Numbered from the stretch's first letter, positions 1 to 9,268 are shown. The stretch is DNA of 64,000 nucleotides from Verrucomicrobiaceae bacterium (GCA_027484445.1 JAIXSY010000016.1:1-64000); one strand, 5' to 3'. The notes: generated by a model not told the origin, from the letters alone. A program made the numbers and translations.

Positions 1-1236
1 GTCCTTGGTTTCCCAAAGCTCGATCTGCGCGAGGCACTGGTTGGTGAAGCTGTTGCTCATCACGAAGCTCGGGTGGCCGGTGGCGCAGCCGAGGTTCACG
101 AGGCGGCCTTCGGCGAGCATGAAGATGCTGTTGCCGGCCGGGAAGGTGTACTTGTCCACCTGCGGCTTGATGTTGAGGCGCTTCACGTCCGTGCGGGCGT
201 TGAGTTTATCGACTTGGATCTCGTTGTCGAAGTGACCGATGTTGCAGACGATGGCCTGGTCCTTCATCTTCTCCATGTGCTCAAGGCGGATGATGTCCTT
301 GTTGCCGGTGGTGGTGACGTAGATGTCGCCCCAGCCGAGGGTGTCCTCGATGGGCATGACGCGGAAGCCTTCCATGGCTGCCTGAAGGGCGCACACGGGG
401 TCGATTTCGGTCACGACGACCTGGGCGCCCATGCCGCGGAGGGCGAAGGCGCAGCCTTTACCCACATCGCCATAGCCGCAGACGACGCCGACTTTGCCGG
501 CGATCATGACGTCGGTGGCACGCTTGATGCCGTCGAGGAGGGATTCGCGGCAGCCGTAGAGGTTGTCGAACTTGGACTTCGTGACGCTGTCGTTCACGTT
601 GATGGCAGGGAAGAGCAGCTTGCCGGCCTTGGCCATTTCATAGAGACGATGCACGCCGGTGGTGGTCTCTTCGGAGACGCCCTTCAGTTCCTTCACGATC
701 TCGTGGAAGATGCCGGGCTGCTTCTTGGCGATGTCCTTGAGCAGGTCCTTGATGACCTTCACTTCGTGGTTGTCGGAGGGGGTCTCGACCCACTTGTCGC
801 CGTTTTCCATTTCGTAGCCCTTGTGGATGAGGAGGGTCACGTCGCCGCCGTCATCGACGATGAGCTGCGGGCCTTTGTTGCCGGGGAACATGATGGCCTG
901 CCAGGTGCACCACCAGTATTCTTCGAGCGTTTCGCCCTTCCAGGCAAAGACGGGCGTGCCGGAGGCGGCGATGGCGGACGCGGCGTGGTCCTGGGTGGAG
1001 AAAATGTTGCAAGAGGCCCAGCGCACGTCGGCACCGAGTTCCTTCAGCGTCTCGATGAGCACGCCGGTCTGGATGGTCATGTGCAGGGAGCCGGTGATGC
1101 GGACGCCAGCGAGGGGCTTTTTCGGGCCGTACTTCTCGCGGGTGGCCATGAGGCCGGGCATTTCGCTCTCGGCGATGGTGAGTTCCTTACGGCCGAATTC
1201 GGCGAGGGCGATGTCTTTGACTTTGTAGTCGGGCAT
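1..1236 (-). CDS. ahcY: Adenosylhomocysteinase, C-terminal part cut by window edge
   Basis: The enzyme hydrolyses S-adenosylhomocysteine to adenosine and homocysteine in the cytosol, relieving product inhibition of methyltransferases. The reverse strand reads [19 protein letters not shown] at the N-terminus, then a [15 protein letters not shown] segment, [14 protein letters not shown] around the catalytic lysine, the NAD-binding GDVGKG loop, and [14 protein letters not shown] near the window edge, all signatures of the family. About 412 codons are present and the C-terminal tail, probably under 80 residues, lies outside. The ATG at 1236 gives the usual N-terminus. A long open frame on the opposite strand (73-1269) is its shadow. 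The many methyltransferase genes later in the window make SAH recycling relevant, but that link is inference. Confidence 0.96.
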   Translation of the reverse strand, partial: MPDYKVKDIALAEFGRKELTIAESEMPGLMATREKYGPKKPLAGVRITGSLHMTIQTGVLIETLKELGADVRWASCNIFSTQDHAASAIAASGTPVFAWKGETLEEYWWCTWQAIMFPGNKGPQLIVDDGGDVTLLIHKGYEMENGDKWVETPSDNHEVKVIKDLLKDIAKKQPGIFHEIVKELKGVSEETTTGVHRLYEMAKAGKLLFPAINVNDSVTKSKFDNLYGCRESLLDGIKRATDVMIAGKVGVVCGYGDVGKGCAFALRGMGAQVVVTEIDPVCALQAAMEGFRVMPIEDTLGWGDIYVTTTGNKDIIRLEHMEKMKDQAIVCNIGHFDNEIQVDKLNARTDVKRLNIKPQVDKYTFPAGNSIFMLAEGRLVNLGCATGHPSFVMSNSFTNQCLAQIELWETKD

Positions 1237-1279
1237 GTGGGTGCGGTGGGGTTCAGGTTGAAGGTCTGAAACGATTCAA

Positions 1280-1303
1280 ATCAACGTATCAGGATACGAT
1301 GAT
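1280..1303 (-). promoter_or_regulatory. Near-perfect palindrome upstream of ahcY, candidate operator
   Basis: ATCAACGTATC and GATACGATGAT form an inverted repeat with a 2-bp centre; 10 of 11 positions pair. It lies 44-67 bp before the ahcY start, where a repressor site or promoter element would sit. ArsR-family SahR regulators are known to bind palindromes upstream of SAH-hydrolase genes in Proteobacteria; a comparable regulator here is inference, and none is encoded nearby. Confidence 0.45.
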
Positions 1304-1332
1304 ATGTCCGGGGAGATGAGCTGGAAGTCAAA

Positions 1333-1395
1333 CGCCGATTTTGTCCCTCTCGAAGGTGGTGCACCCATACACACGGGTTCTGGGCAAAATCGGCG
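1333..1395 (-). promoter_or_regulatory. Inverted repeat (11-bp stem, 41-nt interior) in ahcY upstream region
   Basis: CGCCGATTTTG at 1333-1343 pairs perfectly with CAAAATCGGCG at 1385-1395. The interior contains further complementary stretches around GGTGCACC. It could be a structured leader or a terminator of an upstream transcript. It does not match the SAH or SAM riboswitch layouts I can recall. The rest of 1396-1529 shows no gene I can support. Confidence 0.3.
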
Positions 1396-1529
1396 GGTGT
1401 GAATGGCGCTTCCTTTTTTCAGTGAGCTGCGCTGTTCGAGGGCATGAGCTGCGATCCTGCCGGTTGGGTAAGGAAAAAGGGCGCTCGTGGGTGGGGCACA
1501 AGTTGTGCCTGAATCTTGCCTGTAAGGTA

Positions 1530-1564
1530 AAAGGGGGATGATGCTACGGACATCATCCCCCTTT
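1530..1564 (-). terminator. Intrinsic terminator of glmS
   Basis: A perfect 14-bp stem (AAAGGGGGATGATG with CATCATCCCCCTTT) and 7-nt loop begin 25 nt beyond the glmS stop. On the minus strand the stem ends in a run of T (CCCTTTTACC), so it reads as a classical rho-independent terminator for glmS. Confidence 0.85.
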
Positions 1565-1588
1565 GAATTCGCTGCTAACGGGCGGCGA

Positions 1589-3442
1589 TCACTCCACGGT
1601 CACGCTTTTCGCGAGGTTCCGTGGTTTATCGACATCGCAGCCGCGGGCGACGGCGGTGTAGTAGCTGAAAAGCTGGAGCGGGATGACGGTGAGCAGCGGG
1701 CTGAGGTAGCTGGGGCTGTCGGGCACGTAGATGACGTCCTCGGTGAGGCGTTCGAGCTCGGTGCGGCCTTCGGTAGTGACCGCGATGACAGGACCCTTGC
1801 GTGCCAGGACCTCTTCGATGTTGCTGACGTTTTTGTCGAAGACAGCGTCGTCGGGGGCGATGAAGACGCTGGGCATGTCTGGCTTCACTAGGGCGATGAT
1901 GCCATGCTTCAGCTCGGCACTGGGGTGGCCGCTGGCGTAGATGTAGCTGATCTCTTTCATTTTCAGCGCACCTTCCATGGCGACGGGGTAGTTTGCTTGG
2001 CGGCCCATGAAGAGCATGCCCTCGGCATGGCAGTGCTTTTCAGCGATGGCTTTGATCTTGTCCGCCTGCTTGAGGATGGAGGTGATCTTGTCGGGGATGG
2101 CTTCGAGCTCGTCGATCATCTCTAGCCCGTCGGCACTGCTGAGGTGGTGGATGCGACCAAAGAGCATGCCGAGCAGTGACAGCACGGCGACGGTGGAGGT
2201 GAAGGTCTTCGTGGCAGCGACCCCGATCTCTGGCCCGGCATGGATGTAGCAGCCGCCGTCGCTTTCTCGGGCGATGGTGCTGCCGACGCTGTTCACGATG
2301 CCGAGGCAGCGGATGCCTTTGCGCCGTGCTTCCCGCAGAGCAGCCAGGGTGTCGATCGTCTCGCCGCTCTGGCTGAGCACGAACTGGAGCGTGTTTTTGT
2401 CCGCCGGCACATTGCGGTAGCGGAACTCGGAGGCGATTTCGACCTCAGTCGGCACGCGGGCGAGCGTTTCGATGACATACTCGCCGACCATCGCGGCGTG
2501 AAAGGCAGTGCCGCAGCCACTGAGGATGATGCGGTCGATGCCGCGCAGCTCCTGCGGGCTCATGTTTAGGCCGCCCAGGATCGCGGTAGCCTCATCGCGG
2601 GAAAGTCGTCCGCGCAGGGCGTTGCGGAGACTCTGCGGTTGCTCGTGGATCTCCTTCAGCATGTAATGCGGGAAGTCACCCTTCTCGGCATCATCAGCGG
2701 TGAATTCCACACGGCTAACTTTCACCTGGGCATCGCCCCCGGCCATGCTGGTCACGTCAAAACGCTCGCTGCTCAGGCTGACAACATCATGGTCATTCAA
2801 GTAAACGACATCGCGGGTGTGGGCAACGATGGCGCTCACGTCCGAGGCGAGGTAGTGCTCGCCTTCGCCGAGGCCCACGACCAGTGGGCTGCCGAGGCGT
2901 GCCCCGACTATCACGCCCGGCACGTCGGCGTGGAGCACGGCGATGCCGTAGGTGCCTTTCACTTTCCGCAGGGCGCTCTGCACTGCATTGCGCAGGCGTG
3001 CGGCACCATCGGTTTCATCGCTAGCATCGTAGTAGGTGCCGACCAGGTGAGCCAAAACTTCTGTATCGGTCTGAGATTCAAAGGCATGTCCTTTGGCGTT
3101 GAGCTGCTCTCTCAGGGTCTGGTAGTTCTCGATCACGCCGTTGTGGACGAGCACCAGCTTGCCGCTCTGATCTCGGTGCGGGTGGGCATTTTCATCCGTA
3201 GGCGCGCCGTGAGTGGCCCAACGCGTGTGAGCAATCCCGGTGGCCCCGGCGTGGCTCACTTCGGCCACAGCTTGGCGTAGGTTGTCGATGCGTCCTGCCT
3301 TTTTGATGATGTTGACTTGGGGCGCGCCGTTCAGCAGGGCGATGCCTGCTGAGTCATAGCCGCGATACTCCAGCCGACTCAGACCGTCCAGAAGGATGGG
3401 GCTGGCCTGCCGCTTGCCGATATAGCCTACGATGCCGCACAT
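1589..3442 (-). CDS. glmS: Glutamine-fructose-6-phosphate aminotransferase (isomerizing)
   Basis: GlmS makes glucosamine-6-phosphate from fructose-6-phosphate and glutamine, the entry step to UDP-GlcNAc for peptidoglycan and surface glycans. The open frame extends further upstream, but MCGIVGYIG at 3442 is chosen because the processed N-terminal Cys is the glutaminase nucleophile. After the class II amidotransferase domain come two SIS domains with GCGTAFHAA and SQSGETIDTL, then SGHPSAELKHG and the conserved end DKPRNLAKSVTVE. The 617 residues are close to the usual ~610. It is a single gene, divergent from the cysteine desulfurase, with its own terminator. I see no glmS ribozyme in the 161-bp divergent region, as expected outside Firmicutes. 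Confidence 0.97.
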   Translation of the reverse strand: MCGIVGYIGKRQASPILLDGLSRLEYRGYDSAGIALLNGAPQVNIIKKAGRIDNLRQAVAEVSHAGATGIAHTRWATHGAPTDENAHPHRDQSGKLVLVHNGVIENYQTLREQLNAKGHAFESQTDTEVLAHLVGTYYDASDETDGAARLRNAVQSALRKVKGTYGIAVLHADVPGVIVGARLGSPLVVGLGEGEHYLASDVSAIVAHTRDVVYLNDHDVVSLSSERFDVTSMAGGDAQVKVSRVEFTADDAEKGDFPHYMLKEIHEQPQSLRNALRGRLSRDEATAILGGLNMSPQELRGIDRIILSGCGTAFHAAMVGEYVIETLARVPTEVEIASEFRYRNVPADKNTLQFVLSQSGETIDTLAALREARRKGIRCLGIVNSVGSTIARESDGGCYIHAGPEIGVAATKTFTSTVAVLSLLGMLFGRIHHLSSADGLEMIDELEAIPDKITSILKQADKIKAIAEKHCHAEGMLFMGRQANYPVAMEGALKMKEISYIYASGHPSAELKHGIIALVKPDMPSVFIAPDDAVFDKNVSNIEEVLARKGPVIAVTTEGRTELERLTEDVIYVPDSPSYLSPLLTVIPLQLFSYYTAVARGCDVDKPRNLAKSVTVE

Positions 3443-3603
3443 AGATTCTTTTGTGACCGCCGGAAGGCGGGAGTCTTTGTAAACGCTAGAATTGGGCCAT
3501 GCCACGGAAAAGGCGAGTTTTGAGGCTTTTTCACCGCGGAGCCTGCATCCAGCCCTGCTAAACCCTCGCGTGATTCAGCAAAGTAGCCGTGTTATGAGAG
3601 TCT

Positions 3604-4746
3604 ATGATTTACTTGGACGCGAACGCCACCACCCCGCTACTGCCTGAGGTGCTGGAGGCCATGCTGCCTTGGATGCGAGAGCGGTTCGGGAATCCCTCCT
3701 CTGCCCACAGCTCGGGCCGCCGCGCGCGGCGTGCCATCGAGTTGGCTAGGGCCCAGGTCGCGGCTCTTTTGCAGGCCCAGCCGGAGGAGATCATCTTCAC
3801 CAGCGGAGCCACAGAGGCGATCAATTCCGTGCTGACTTTTGCCCAAGCGGAATGGCCTGACCGGCCCGTGCTGATCTCCAGTCCAGTCGAGCACGCCGCA
3901 GGGATGGAGGCCGCTGAGCGCTGGCAGGCCCAGGGCGGGCAGGTGAGGTTGATCCCCGTGGATGCTCAGGGTCTGCTGAATCTGGAGGTGCTGGAGGCAG
4001 AGCTAAAGAGAGGTCGAGTGGCACTTGCCTCATTTCTCTGGGGCAACAATGAAACGGGGGTCATGACGCCGATGGCTCGTGTCGTGGAGCTCTGTCACGC
4101 TGCAGGTGTTTTGGTGCATGCGGATGCAGTCCAAGTGGCGGGAAAAGAGCCCCTGGATGTCACCGCGGTGCCTGTCGATTACCTCAGCCTTAGCAGTCAT
4201 AAAATGCATGGGCCTCTGGGGGTTGGAGCACTTTTTGTGAATCGTAGAGTGCCCTTTCGGCCCCTGCTGGTTGGTGGTGGTCAAGAGGCTGGTCGGCGCA
4301 GCGGCACAGAAAATGTGCCTGGCATCCTCGGCATGGGGCACGCGGCCTTCATGGCTTCCGCCTGGCTTGCGGCTGGTGGTGCAGGGCAGATGTCGGCTCT
4401 GAGAGATGCTTTGGAAAGTGCCGTGCTCCTGGCTTGGTCAGGAGCCCTGGTCCACGGGGCTGCGGCTCCGCGCCTGCCTAGCACGTGCAGCCTCTGCCTG
4501 CCGGGAGTCGATGCGGCGGCGATGCTGATCCGGCTCGACCAGCGGGGCATTGCTTGTTCGGGAGGCTCGGCCTGTCACACAGCGTCGTTGCATCCCTCGC
4601 ACGTTTTGGAGGCAATGGGATGCGACGCTGCCTCGGCCGCCAGTACGCTTCGGCTATCCTTGTCACGACTAACGACAGCCGATGAAATCCACCGCGCTGC
4701 CCAAGAGATCCTCAGCTGTGCTCGACACATCCAGCAACAGACCTGA
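3604..4746 (+). CDS. Cysteine desulfurase, NifS/IscS family
   Basis: A PLP enzyme that takes sulfur from cysteine for Fe-S cluster or thio-cofactor assembly. The N-terminus YLDANATTPLLPEV, the FGNPSS motif, FTSGATEAIN, the PLP lysine in SSHKMHGPLG (about K200) and the persulfide cysteine in SGGSACHTASLHPSHV (about C324) are all present, so it should be active. The 380 residues fit the NifS-like subgroup; the short active-site loop resembles IscS/NifS and not SufS. No iscU or isc scaffold genes are next to it, so it cannot be assigned to a particular pathway. It starts 161 bp from divergent glmS, and the downstream antitoxin gene follows after 64 bp. Confidence 0.93.
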   Translation: MIYLDANATTPLLPEVLEAMLPWMRERFGNPSSAHSSGRRARRAIELARAQVAALLQAQPEEIIFTSGATEAINSVLTFAQAEWPDRPVLISSPVEHAAGMEAAERWQAQGGQVRLIPVDAQGLLNLEVLEAELKRGRVALASFLWGNNETGVMTPMARVVELCHAAGVLVHADAVQVAGKEPLDVTAVPVDYLSLSSHKMHGPLGVGALFVNRRVPFRPLLVGGGQEAGRRSGTENVPGILGMGHAAFMASAWLAAGGAGQMSALRDALESAVLLAWSGALVHGAAAPRLPSTCSLCLPGVDAAAMLIRLDQRGIACSGGSACHTASLHPSHVLEAMGCDAASAASTLRLSLSRLTTADEIHRAAQEILSCARHIQQQT

Positions 4747-4810
4747 TTCAGAAGAGGAGAATTTTCCAAAAGATACTTGAAAAAGAAAGGAAAATAGGGA
4801 AAATAAACGC

Positions 4811-5395
4811 ATGAGCATTTCTGAAAATAAACTCCAAGAGGCCGCCGTGCTCACCCCTAGTGTTCCCGTCACTGAAGTCTTGGGGGGGCAAATCCGTGCA
4901 CTCCTCAATGCTGGACTTCAGCTCGGTCTCAGCCTGGGACGCGTGAGTGCCCTCATGGGAGATGTCATCCGTGAGCGGTTGCCAGCACAGGTAGCTGAGG
5001 GGCACGCCACTTCCGATGAGGGTCTGACCATCCTGCTGGCCGCAGAAGGCGGCTGTGTCGGCGTGGAAAAGGCTCGTTATCTTTTTCGCAAACCTCAGCC
5101 TGTCACGCGTCAAGCCTTGGCCCACCAAATCCGCCAAGGTAAGGTCTTGGCTTACCGTTCGGGTGGTGGGGATTACTTGGTTCCAGTCTGGCAGTTCCGT
5201 CCCGAGGGCGGGTTGCTGAACGGATTGCCAGAGGTGCTCGCGGCGGTGCATGAAAATTTGGATGATAGCCCCTTGGCAGCGTTTGCTTTCCTCCTCCAGG
5301 CCCATCCCCTCACGGGCGGCAAGACCCCTTTGGCTGCACTCCGCCAAGGTTTGCTGGCAGAAGTCCTCGCCGCAGTGGAGGCAGATGCACGCTAA
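4811..5395 (+). CDS. Xre/MbcA/ParS-type antitoxin partner of RES toxin
   Basis: A 194-residue protein expected to bind and neutralise the RES protein encoded 6 bp downstream and to repress the operon. The middle (about residues 90-135) reads LFRKPQPVTRQALAHQIRQG then GGGDYLVPVWQF, and the end has SPLAAFAFLLQ...LTGGKTPLAAL. This is the pattern of the antitoxin toxin-binding domain (DUF2384/MbcA-like) that accompanies RES toxins. A classical Xre helix-turn-helix is not obvious, so DNA binding is inferred. Identification depends on the C-terminal pattern and the neighbour. The AT-rich 64 bp before the start (4747-4810) is the likely promoter. Confidence 0.8.
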   Translation: MSISENKLQEAAVLTPSVPVTEVLGGQIRALLNAGLQLGLSLGRVSALMGDVIRERLPAQVAEGHATSDEGLTILLAAEGGCVGVEKARYLFRKPQPVTRQALAHQIRQGKVLAYRSGGGDYLVPVWQFRPEGGLLNGLPEVLAAVHENLDDSPLAAFAFLLQAHPLTGGKTPLAALRQGLLAEVLAAVEADAR

Positions 5396-5401
5396 GCCAG
5401 C

Positions 5402-6052
5402 ATGACGCGGGATCTACGCCAGCCACTTGACCAGACTCGGTTTGATGAGATCGCATTGCCCATCAGGTCGCCTAGCATGTGGGCCACACTGGCGTGGCAT
5501 CGTTTATGCCGAGTTGAGTTCCCTTCACAGTTCTTTGCTTCCAAGGGCTCACGACTGACACCGATCTCGGGAGATTTTCCCTGTGTCTATCTGGCAGTGG
5601 ATCAAGAAACCACCGTGGCTGAAGTCTGGGGAGATCGCTTTGCTGCTCAGCGTGCCACGGGTGCTGACCTCTATGTCATCCCGCGTCAGCAGGCGCTGCG
5701 ATGGACCTTCCTCCAGACGAACGGGCTGCCTGAGGATCTTCGCCTTTGTGACCTGACACAGACTGACACGAGGCTCGCTTTAGGCATCGAGGCTGGCACG
5801 TTGTATGCCACGGATCTGCGCTTACCGCAGCTTTGGGCAGAGCGCATCGCGCGGCATCCGAATCGCTACGACGGGATTGCCTACCGAAGCCGTCACACCG
5901 ATCTCGCCTGCCTCGTGCTTTGGAATCGCGCCGACGATGCCATGCCTCTGGAGAAAAGGCTGACCTTTGGCAACTCACAGCCCTTTTTCGATGCCGAGGC
6001 AGCTTACATCTTGGCTGGCAAAACCGGGATTCGTCTTTCCTTTGCTTGGTAA
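5402..6052 (+). CDS. RES-domain toxin, predicted NAD+ phosphorylase
   Basis: RES toxins such as MbcT and Res degrade NAD+ (phosphorolysis in characterised members) and arrest growth when not held by the antitoxin. The three residues that name the domain are visible: Arg in WHRLCRVEF, Glu in TTVAEVWGDR and Ser in IAYRSRHTD. The 216 residues are within the usual range. The antitoxin gene ends 6 bp upstream, which is typical antitoxin-first order. The SNF2 gene starts 15 bp after the stop, so all three may be one transcript. Confidence 0.88.
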   Translation: MTRDLRQPLDQTRFDEIALPIRSPSMWATLAWHRLCRVEFPSQFFASKGSRLTPISGDFPCVYLAVDQETTVAEVWGDRFAAQRATGADLYVIPRQQALRWTFLQTNGLPEDLRLCDLTQTDTRLALGIEAGTLYATDLRLPQLWAERIARHPNRYDGIAYRSRHTDLACLVLWNRADDAMPLEKRLTFGNSQPFFDAEAAYILAGKTGIRLSFAW

Positions 6053-6067
6053 TCCAAGCCTCCGCAC

Positions 6068-8722
6068 ATGCTCACTCTCAGCCCAGCTTTGACTGCCGAA
6101 GGCGCTTGGGTTTGGGAGGGAAAACCAACCACGCAGGAAGATCGGCGACTGGTCTCGACGAAAGAAATCGCTGGCTGCTTGCACCTCTTAGCAACCGACT
6201 GGCTCACGGCTGAACTTGACCCCAGCTGGCGCTGGCTGCGCGAACTGGCTCGGGCTTTTTTCGCGCGTCTCTGCCAGACATTGGATGCCCTGCGCGTCCC
6301 GGCTTTGTCCAGCGCAGAAGCAGAAGCCTTCCTCGCCGCAGCGCCGTGTTTTCCAGGTGCCGAACACTTAACCCCTGAGCTTCTCGCGAGGCTCTGGCAA
6401 GAGTTAGCTCAGCATGTCGCAGCAGTAGCTGGCGGAAACGTGGCGGCCTGGTTGCGCGAGGAATGCCCGGCGTGGCATGTCGTCGGGCGCGTGAGCTTTC
6501 ATCTCGCGGAGAACAAGACGGACACACAGCGGCCTTTTGCGTTTCTGGCGACGTTTACGGAGAAACTCAGCGCCACCGGCCAGCCGCAGCATCTGCCGTT
6601 GGCGCGGGCGCTTCAGCTTTATGCCGGGCAGAAGGATCAGACGGCGCTCAATGCGTTGCTGGAGCCCGTGAGGCTCGCCGCAGACAAATCGAAGCTCCTC
6701 CGCGAGTGGCTGGAGTCGAAGCGACTCTTCCAACCGATGGCGATGTCGCCTCAGGAAGCGTATCGCGTGCTGCGTGAGACCTCCGTGTTTCAGGAAAGCG
6801 GCATCATCATGAAGCTGCCGGACTGGTGGAAGGCCGGCAAGACCACGCGGCCCACCGTCGCCGTCACCATTGATGCGCCGAAGAAGACCTCGCTGCATGC
6901 GGGCACGCTGCTGAGCTTCAAAATCGAGCAAAGCCTCGATGGCGAGCCGCTGACGCCTGCGGAGCTCGAAAAGCTCCTCAGCGCCGATACCGGCCTCGTT
7001 TCGCTGCGCGGCAAATGGGTCGAGGTGAATGGCGAGCGACTCCACCAAGTGATGGAGCATTGGCGACGCGTGCAAAACGCGACTGGCGAAGGCGGCATCG
7101 GCTTTCTTGATGGCATGCGGCTCCTCGCGGGCTTTGGCGAGGCCAAAAGCGCCGCCGAGGCCGAGCAGCTCGAAACCGTGAGCGAGTGGAGCGAGGTCAT
7201 CGCGGGCAAGCAACTCGCCGAAGTGCTCAAAAAGCTCACCCAACCTTCCGAAGCTCCTCCGCCTGAAAATCTGCGTGCCACGCTGCGCCCCTATCAGCGA
7301 CAAGGTTTCGCGTGGCTGAAATTCATGATGCAGCTCGGCCTCGGAGCCTGCCTCGCGGACGACATGGGCCTCGGAAAGACGATTCAGGTGATCGCTTTGC
7401 TGCTGAGTCGCCAACGCGAAACCAAATCCCCCGCGCTGCTCATCGTCCCAGCCTCACTCGTCGGAAACTGGAAGGCCGAAGTCGCCAAGTTCGCGCCCGA
7501 TTTGCGACTCTTCATCGCGCATCCTTCCCAGACCACTCGCGAGCAGCTCGATCTCGCTGTTCAACATCCTGCCGAGGCCCTTCGCGGTTACGATGTGATG
7601 CTCACGACCTACCAGTTTCTCCAGCGCACCGAGTCCTGGCAGATTCACCCTTGGAGCCTCGTCATCCTCGATGAAGCGCAGGCCATCAAAAACAGCGGCA
7701 GCAGCTCCGCCAAGGCCGTGAAGCGCCTGCAAGCCCCCGCCCGCATCGCTTTGACCGGCACACCCGTCGAGAATCGCCCCGGCGATCTCTGGAGCCTCTT
7801 CGACTTCCTCAATCCCGGCCTCCTCGGCGGCAGCGCGTCGTTTGCCGAGGCCGTGAAACGCTGCGCCAGATCCAGCGAAGGCTTCGCGCCGCTGCGCCGG
7901 CTCGTGAAGCCTTACATCCTGCGCCGCATGAAAACGGATCGGCGCATCATCACCGATCTGCCGGATAAAATTGAGCTCAAAGCCTTCTGCGGCCTCACCA
8001 AACGCCAGGCCACGATCTACGCGAAGCTCGTCGATCAACTCGCCAAGATGCTCGCCGACAAAGAGATGGAGCCCATCAAGCGCCAAGGCCTCGTGCTCGG
8101 CTTCCTGCTGAAGTTCAAGCAAGTCTGCAACCACCCCAGCCACTGGAACGGCGACGGCGCGTGGTCGCCCGCTGATAGCGGCAAATTCGCCCGCCTCGCC
8201 GAGATTTGCACCGAGTTGGCCGAGAAACGCGAACGCGCCCTCATCTTCACCCAGTTCGCCGAGACCTGCGATCCGCTCGCTCGTTACCTGAGCACCATTT
8301 TTGGTCGCGAAGGCCTCATCCTGCATGGCGGCACCAGCGTGAAGAAGCGCCCCCAACTCGTCGAAGCCTTCCAGCAACCCGGCGGCCCGCCCTTCATGGT
8401 CATCAGCGTCAAAGCCGGCGGCACCGGCCTCAACCTCACCGCAGCCAGCCACGTCATCCACTTCGACCGCTGGTGGAACCCCGCCGTCGAAAACCAGGCC
8501 ACCGACCGCGCCTTCCGCATCGGCCAGCAGAAGAACGTCATCGTCCACAAATTCGTCTGCCAGGGGACCATCGAGCAACGCATCGATTCCCTCATCGAAG
8601 ACAAACTCGCCCTCGCCCAAGACCTCATCGGCGACGGCTCCGGCGCCGAAAAACTCCTCACCGACATGAGCAGCGAGGAACTCCTCGACTTCGTGAAGCT
8701 GGATGTCAGTGCGGTGGAGTGA
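6068..8722 (+). CDS. SNF2-family DNA-dependent ATPase with SNF2-associated N-terminal domain
   Basis: A predicted DNA translocase or remodeller of 884 residues. The C-terminal half has all SNF2 motifs: LADDMGLGKT (Walker A, about 430-438), DEAQAIKN (motif II, about 534), ALTGTPVENR, then the second RecA domain with GGTGLNLTAASHV and DRWWNPAVENQATDRAFRIG. The N-terminal half (1-400) matches the SNF2-associated region of bacterial HepA-like proteins (DUF3670-like), here without a visible SWIM zinc finger. It follows the RES toxin by 15 bp. The role is unknown; related enzymes act in DNA repair, transcription recycling or phage defence. It ends one base before a convergent membrane-protein gene. 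Confidence 0.9.
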   Translation: MLTLSPALTAEGAWVWEGKPTTQEDRRLVSTKEIAGCLHLLATDWLTAELDPSWRWLRELARAFFARLCQTLDALRVPALSSAEAEAFLAAAPCFPGAEHLTPELLARLWQELAQHVAAVAGGNVAAWLREECPAWHVVGRVSFHLAENKTDTQRPFAFLATFTEKLSATGQPQHLPLARALQLYAGQKDQTALNALLEPVRLAADKSKLLREWLESKRLFQPMAMSPQEAYRVLRETSVFQESGIIMKLPDWWKAGKTTRPTVAVTIDAPKKTSLHAGTLLSFKIEQSLDGEPLTPAELEKLLSADTGLVSLRGKWVEVNGERLHQVMEHWRRVQNATGEGGIGFLDGMRLLAGFGEAKSAAEAEQLETVSEWSEVIAGKQLAEVLKKLTQPSEAPPPENLRATLRPYQRQGFAWLKFMMQLGLGACLADDMGLGKTIQVIALLLSRQRETKSPALLIVPASLVGNWKAEVAKFAPDLRLFIAHPSQTTREQLDLAVQHPAEALRGYDVMLTTYQFLQRTESWQIHPWSLVILDEAQAIKNSGSSSAKAVKRLQAPARIALTGTPVENRPGDLWSLFDFLNPGLLGGSASFAEAVKRCARSSEGFAPLRRLVKPYILRRMKTDRRIITDLPDKIELKAFCGLTKRQATIYAKLVDQLAKMLADKEMEPIKRQGLVLGFLLKFKQVCNHPSHWNGDGAWSPADSGKFARLAEICTELAEKRERALIFTQFAETCDPLARYLSTIFGREGLILHGGTSVKKRPQLVEAFQQPGGPPFMVISVKAGGTGLNLTAASHVIHFDRWWNPAVENQATDRAFRIGQQKNVIVHKFVCQGTIEQRIDSLIEDKLALAQDLIGDGSGAEKLLTDMSSEELLDFVKLDVSAVE

Positions 8723-8723
8723 G

Positions 8724-9122
8724 TTACAATCTCCCTTCAAGGTAATCCTGAAGTCGCGGATTCAACCGTGACGCAAGGATGCCATGATACCAAGGCGACC
8801 TGATTTGCCAAAGCATCACCAAGATCGTCATCGGTGACTGCCACAGCAGCGCCGACAATCCATCGAAGTCATCAAACGCGACATGGATGGTCACATTGAC
8901 GATGAAGGCCGCCGCCCAAAGAAGTTCCCATTTGCGCCAAACGAGGAACACATTGCAAAAGAGCAAGAAGTGTCCCAGCGCCATCGGAACGATCCACCAA
9001 AGGGGGAAGTCCATCGAACGCAGCCAAAGTGTGCCAGCAAAACCTGCCGCTAGAATGACAGCATCACCGTACGAGATGCGGAAGCCATGACGCCGTGCCG
9101 GGAGGTTCTTCAGTTCATTCAT
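8724..9122 (-). CDS. Small integral membrane protein of unknown function
   Basis: A 132-residue protein with four likely membrane segments: around GDAVILAAGFAGTLWL, WWIVPMALGHFLLFCNVF, LLWAAAFIVNVTIHVAF and SPMTILVMLWQI. The N-terminus MNELKNLPARRHGFRISYGD is short and basic. I prefer the ATG at 9122; the open frame could start at 9173, but that start would lie inside a REP-like repeat. No Shine-Dalgarno sequence is clear for either. I do not recognise the family; aromatic-rich four-helix proteins like this are common hypotheticals. It is convergent with the SNF2 gene. Confidence 0.65.
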   Translation of the reverse strand: MNELKNLPARRHGFRISYGDAVILAAGFAGTLWLRSMDFPLWWIVPMALGHFLLFCNVFLVWRKWELLWAAAFIVNVTIHVAFDDFDGLSALLWQSPMTILVMLWQIRSPWYHGILASRLNPRLQDYLEGRL

Positions 9123-9151
9123 TAGTGATTTTGATAGGTCATTCAATGGTG

Positions 9152-9268
9152 CACCAACGGGGCAGGACAACAAAGCCCAGGGTCAACGAGCCTTAGCGAG
9201 TGCCACCCTGGGAATGCGAACACACGACCCCCAACCGAATGTCGAGCCCTGAAAGGGCGAGATAACGG
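9152..9268 (+). repeat. REP-like palindromic repeat, copy A
   Basis: This copy holds the shared core ACAACAAAGCCCAGGG followed by CACCCTGGGA (a hairpin) and, 60 bp on, GAGCCCTGAAAGGGCGA (a second hairpin). It has the same order and orientation as copy B and lies just beyond the 3' end of the transposase gene. Confidence 0.75.

Noticed and set aside
73..1269. 398-codon open frame on the plus strand
   Set aside because: It is the antisense shadow of ahcY; its Gly/Val/His-rich translation matches no family.
1341..1541. 66-codon open frame upstream of ahcY
   Set aside because: No motif, it covers half of an inverted repeat and part of the glmS terminator; coding is unlikely.
3443..3603. glmS ribozyme
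   Set aside because: The 161-bp region upstream of glmS is short and I see no ribozyme core; the element is typical of Firmicutes.
7454..8740. 428-codon open frame on the minus strand
   Set aside because: Antisense to the SNF2 gene, whose motifs are intact on the plus strand.
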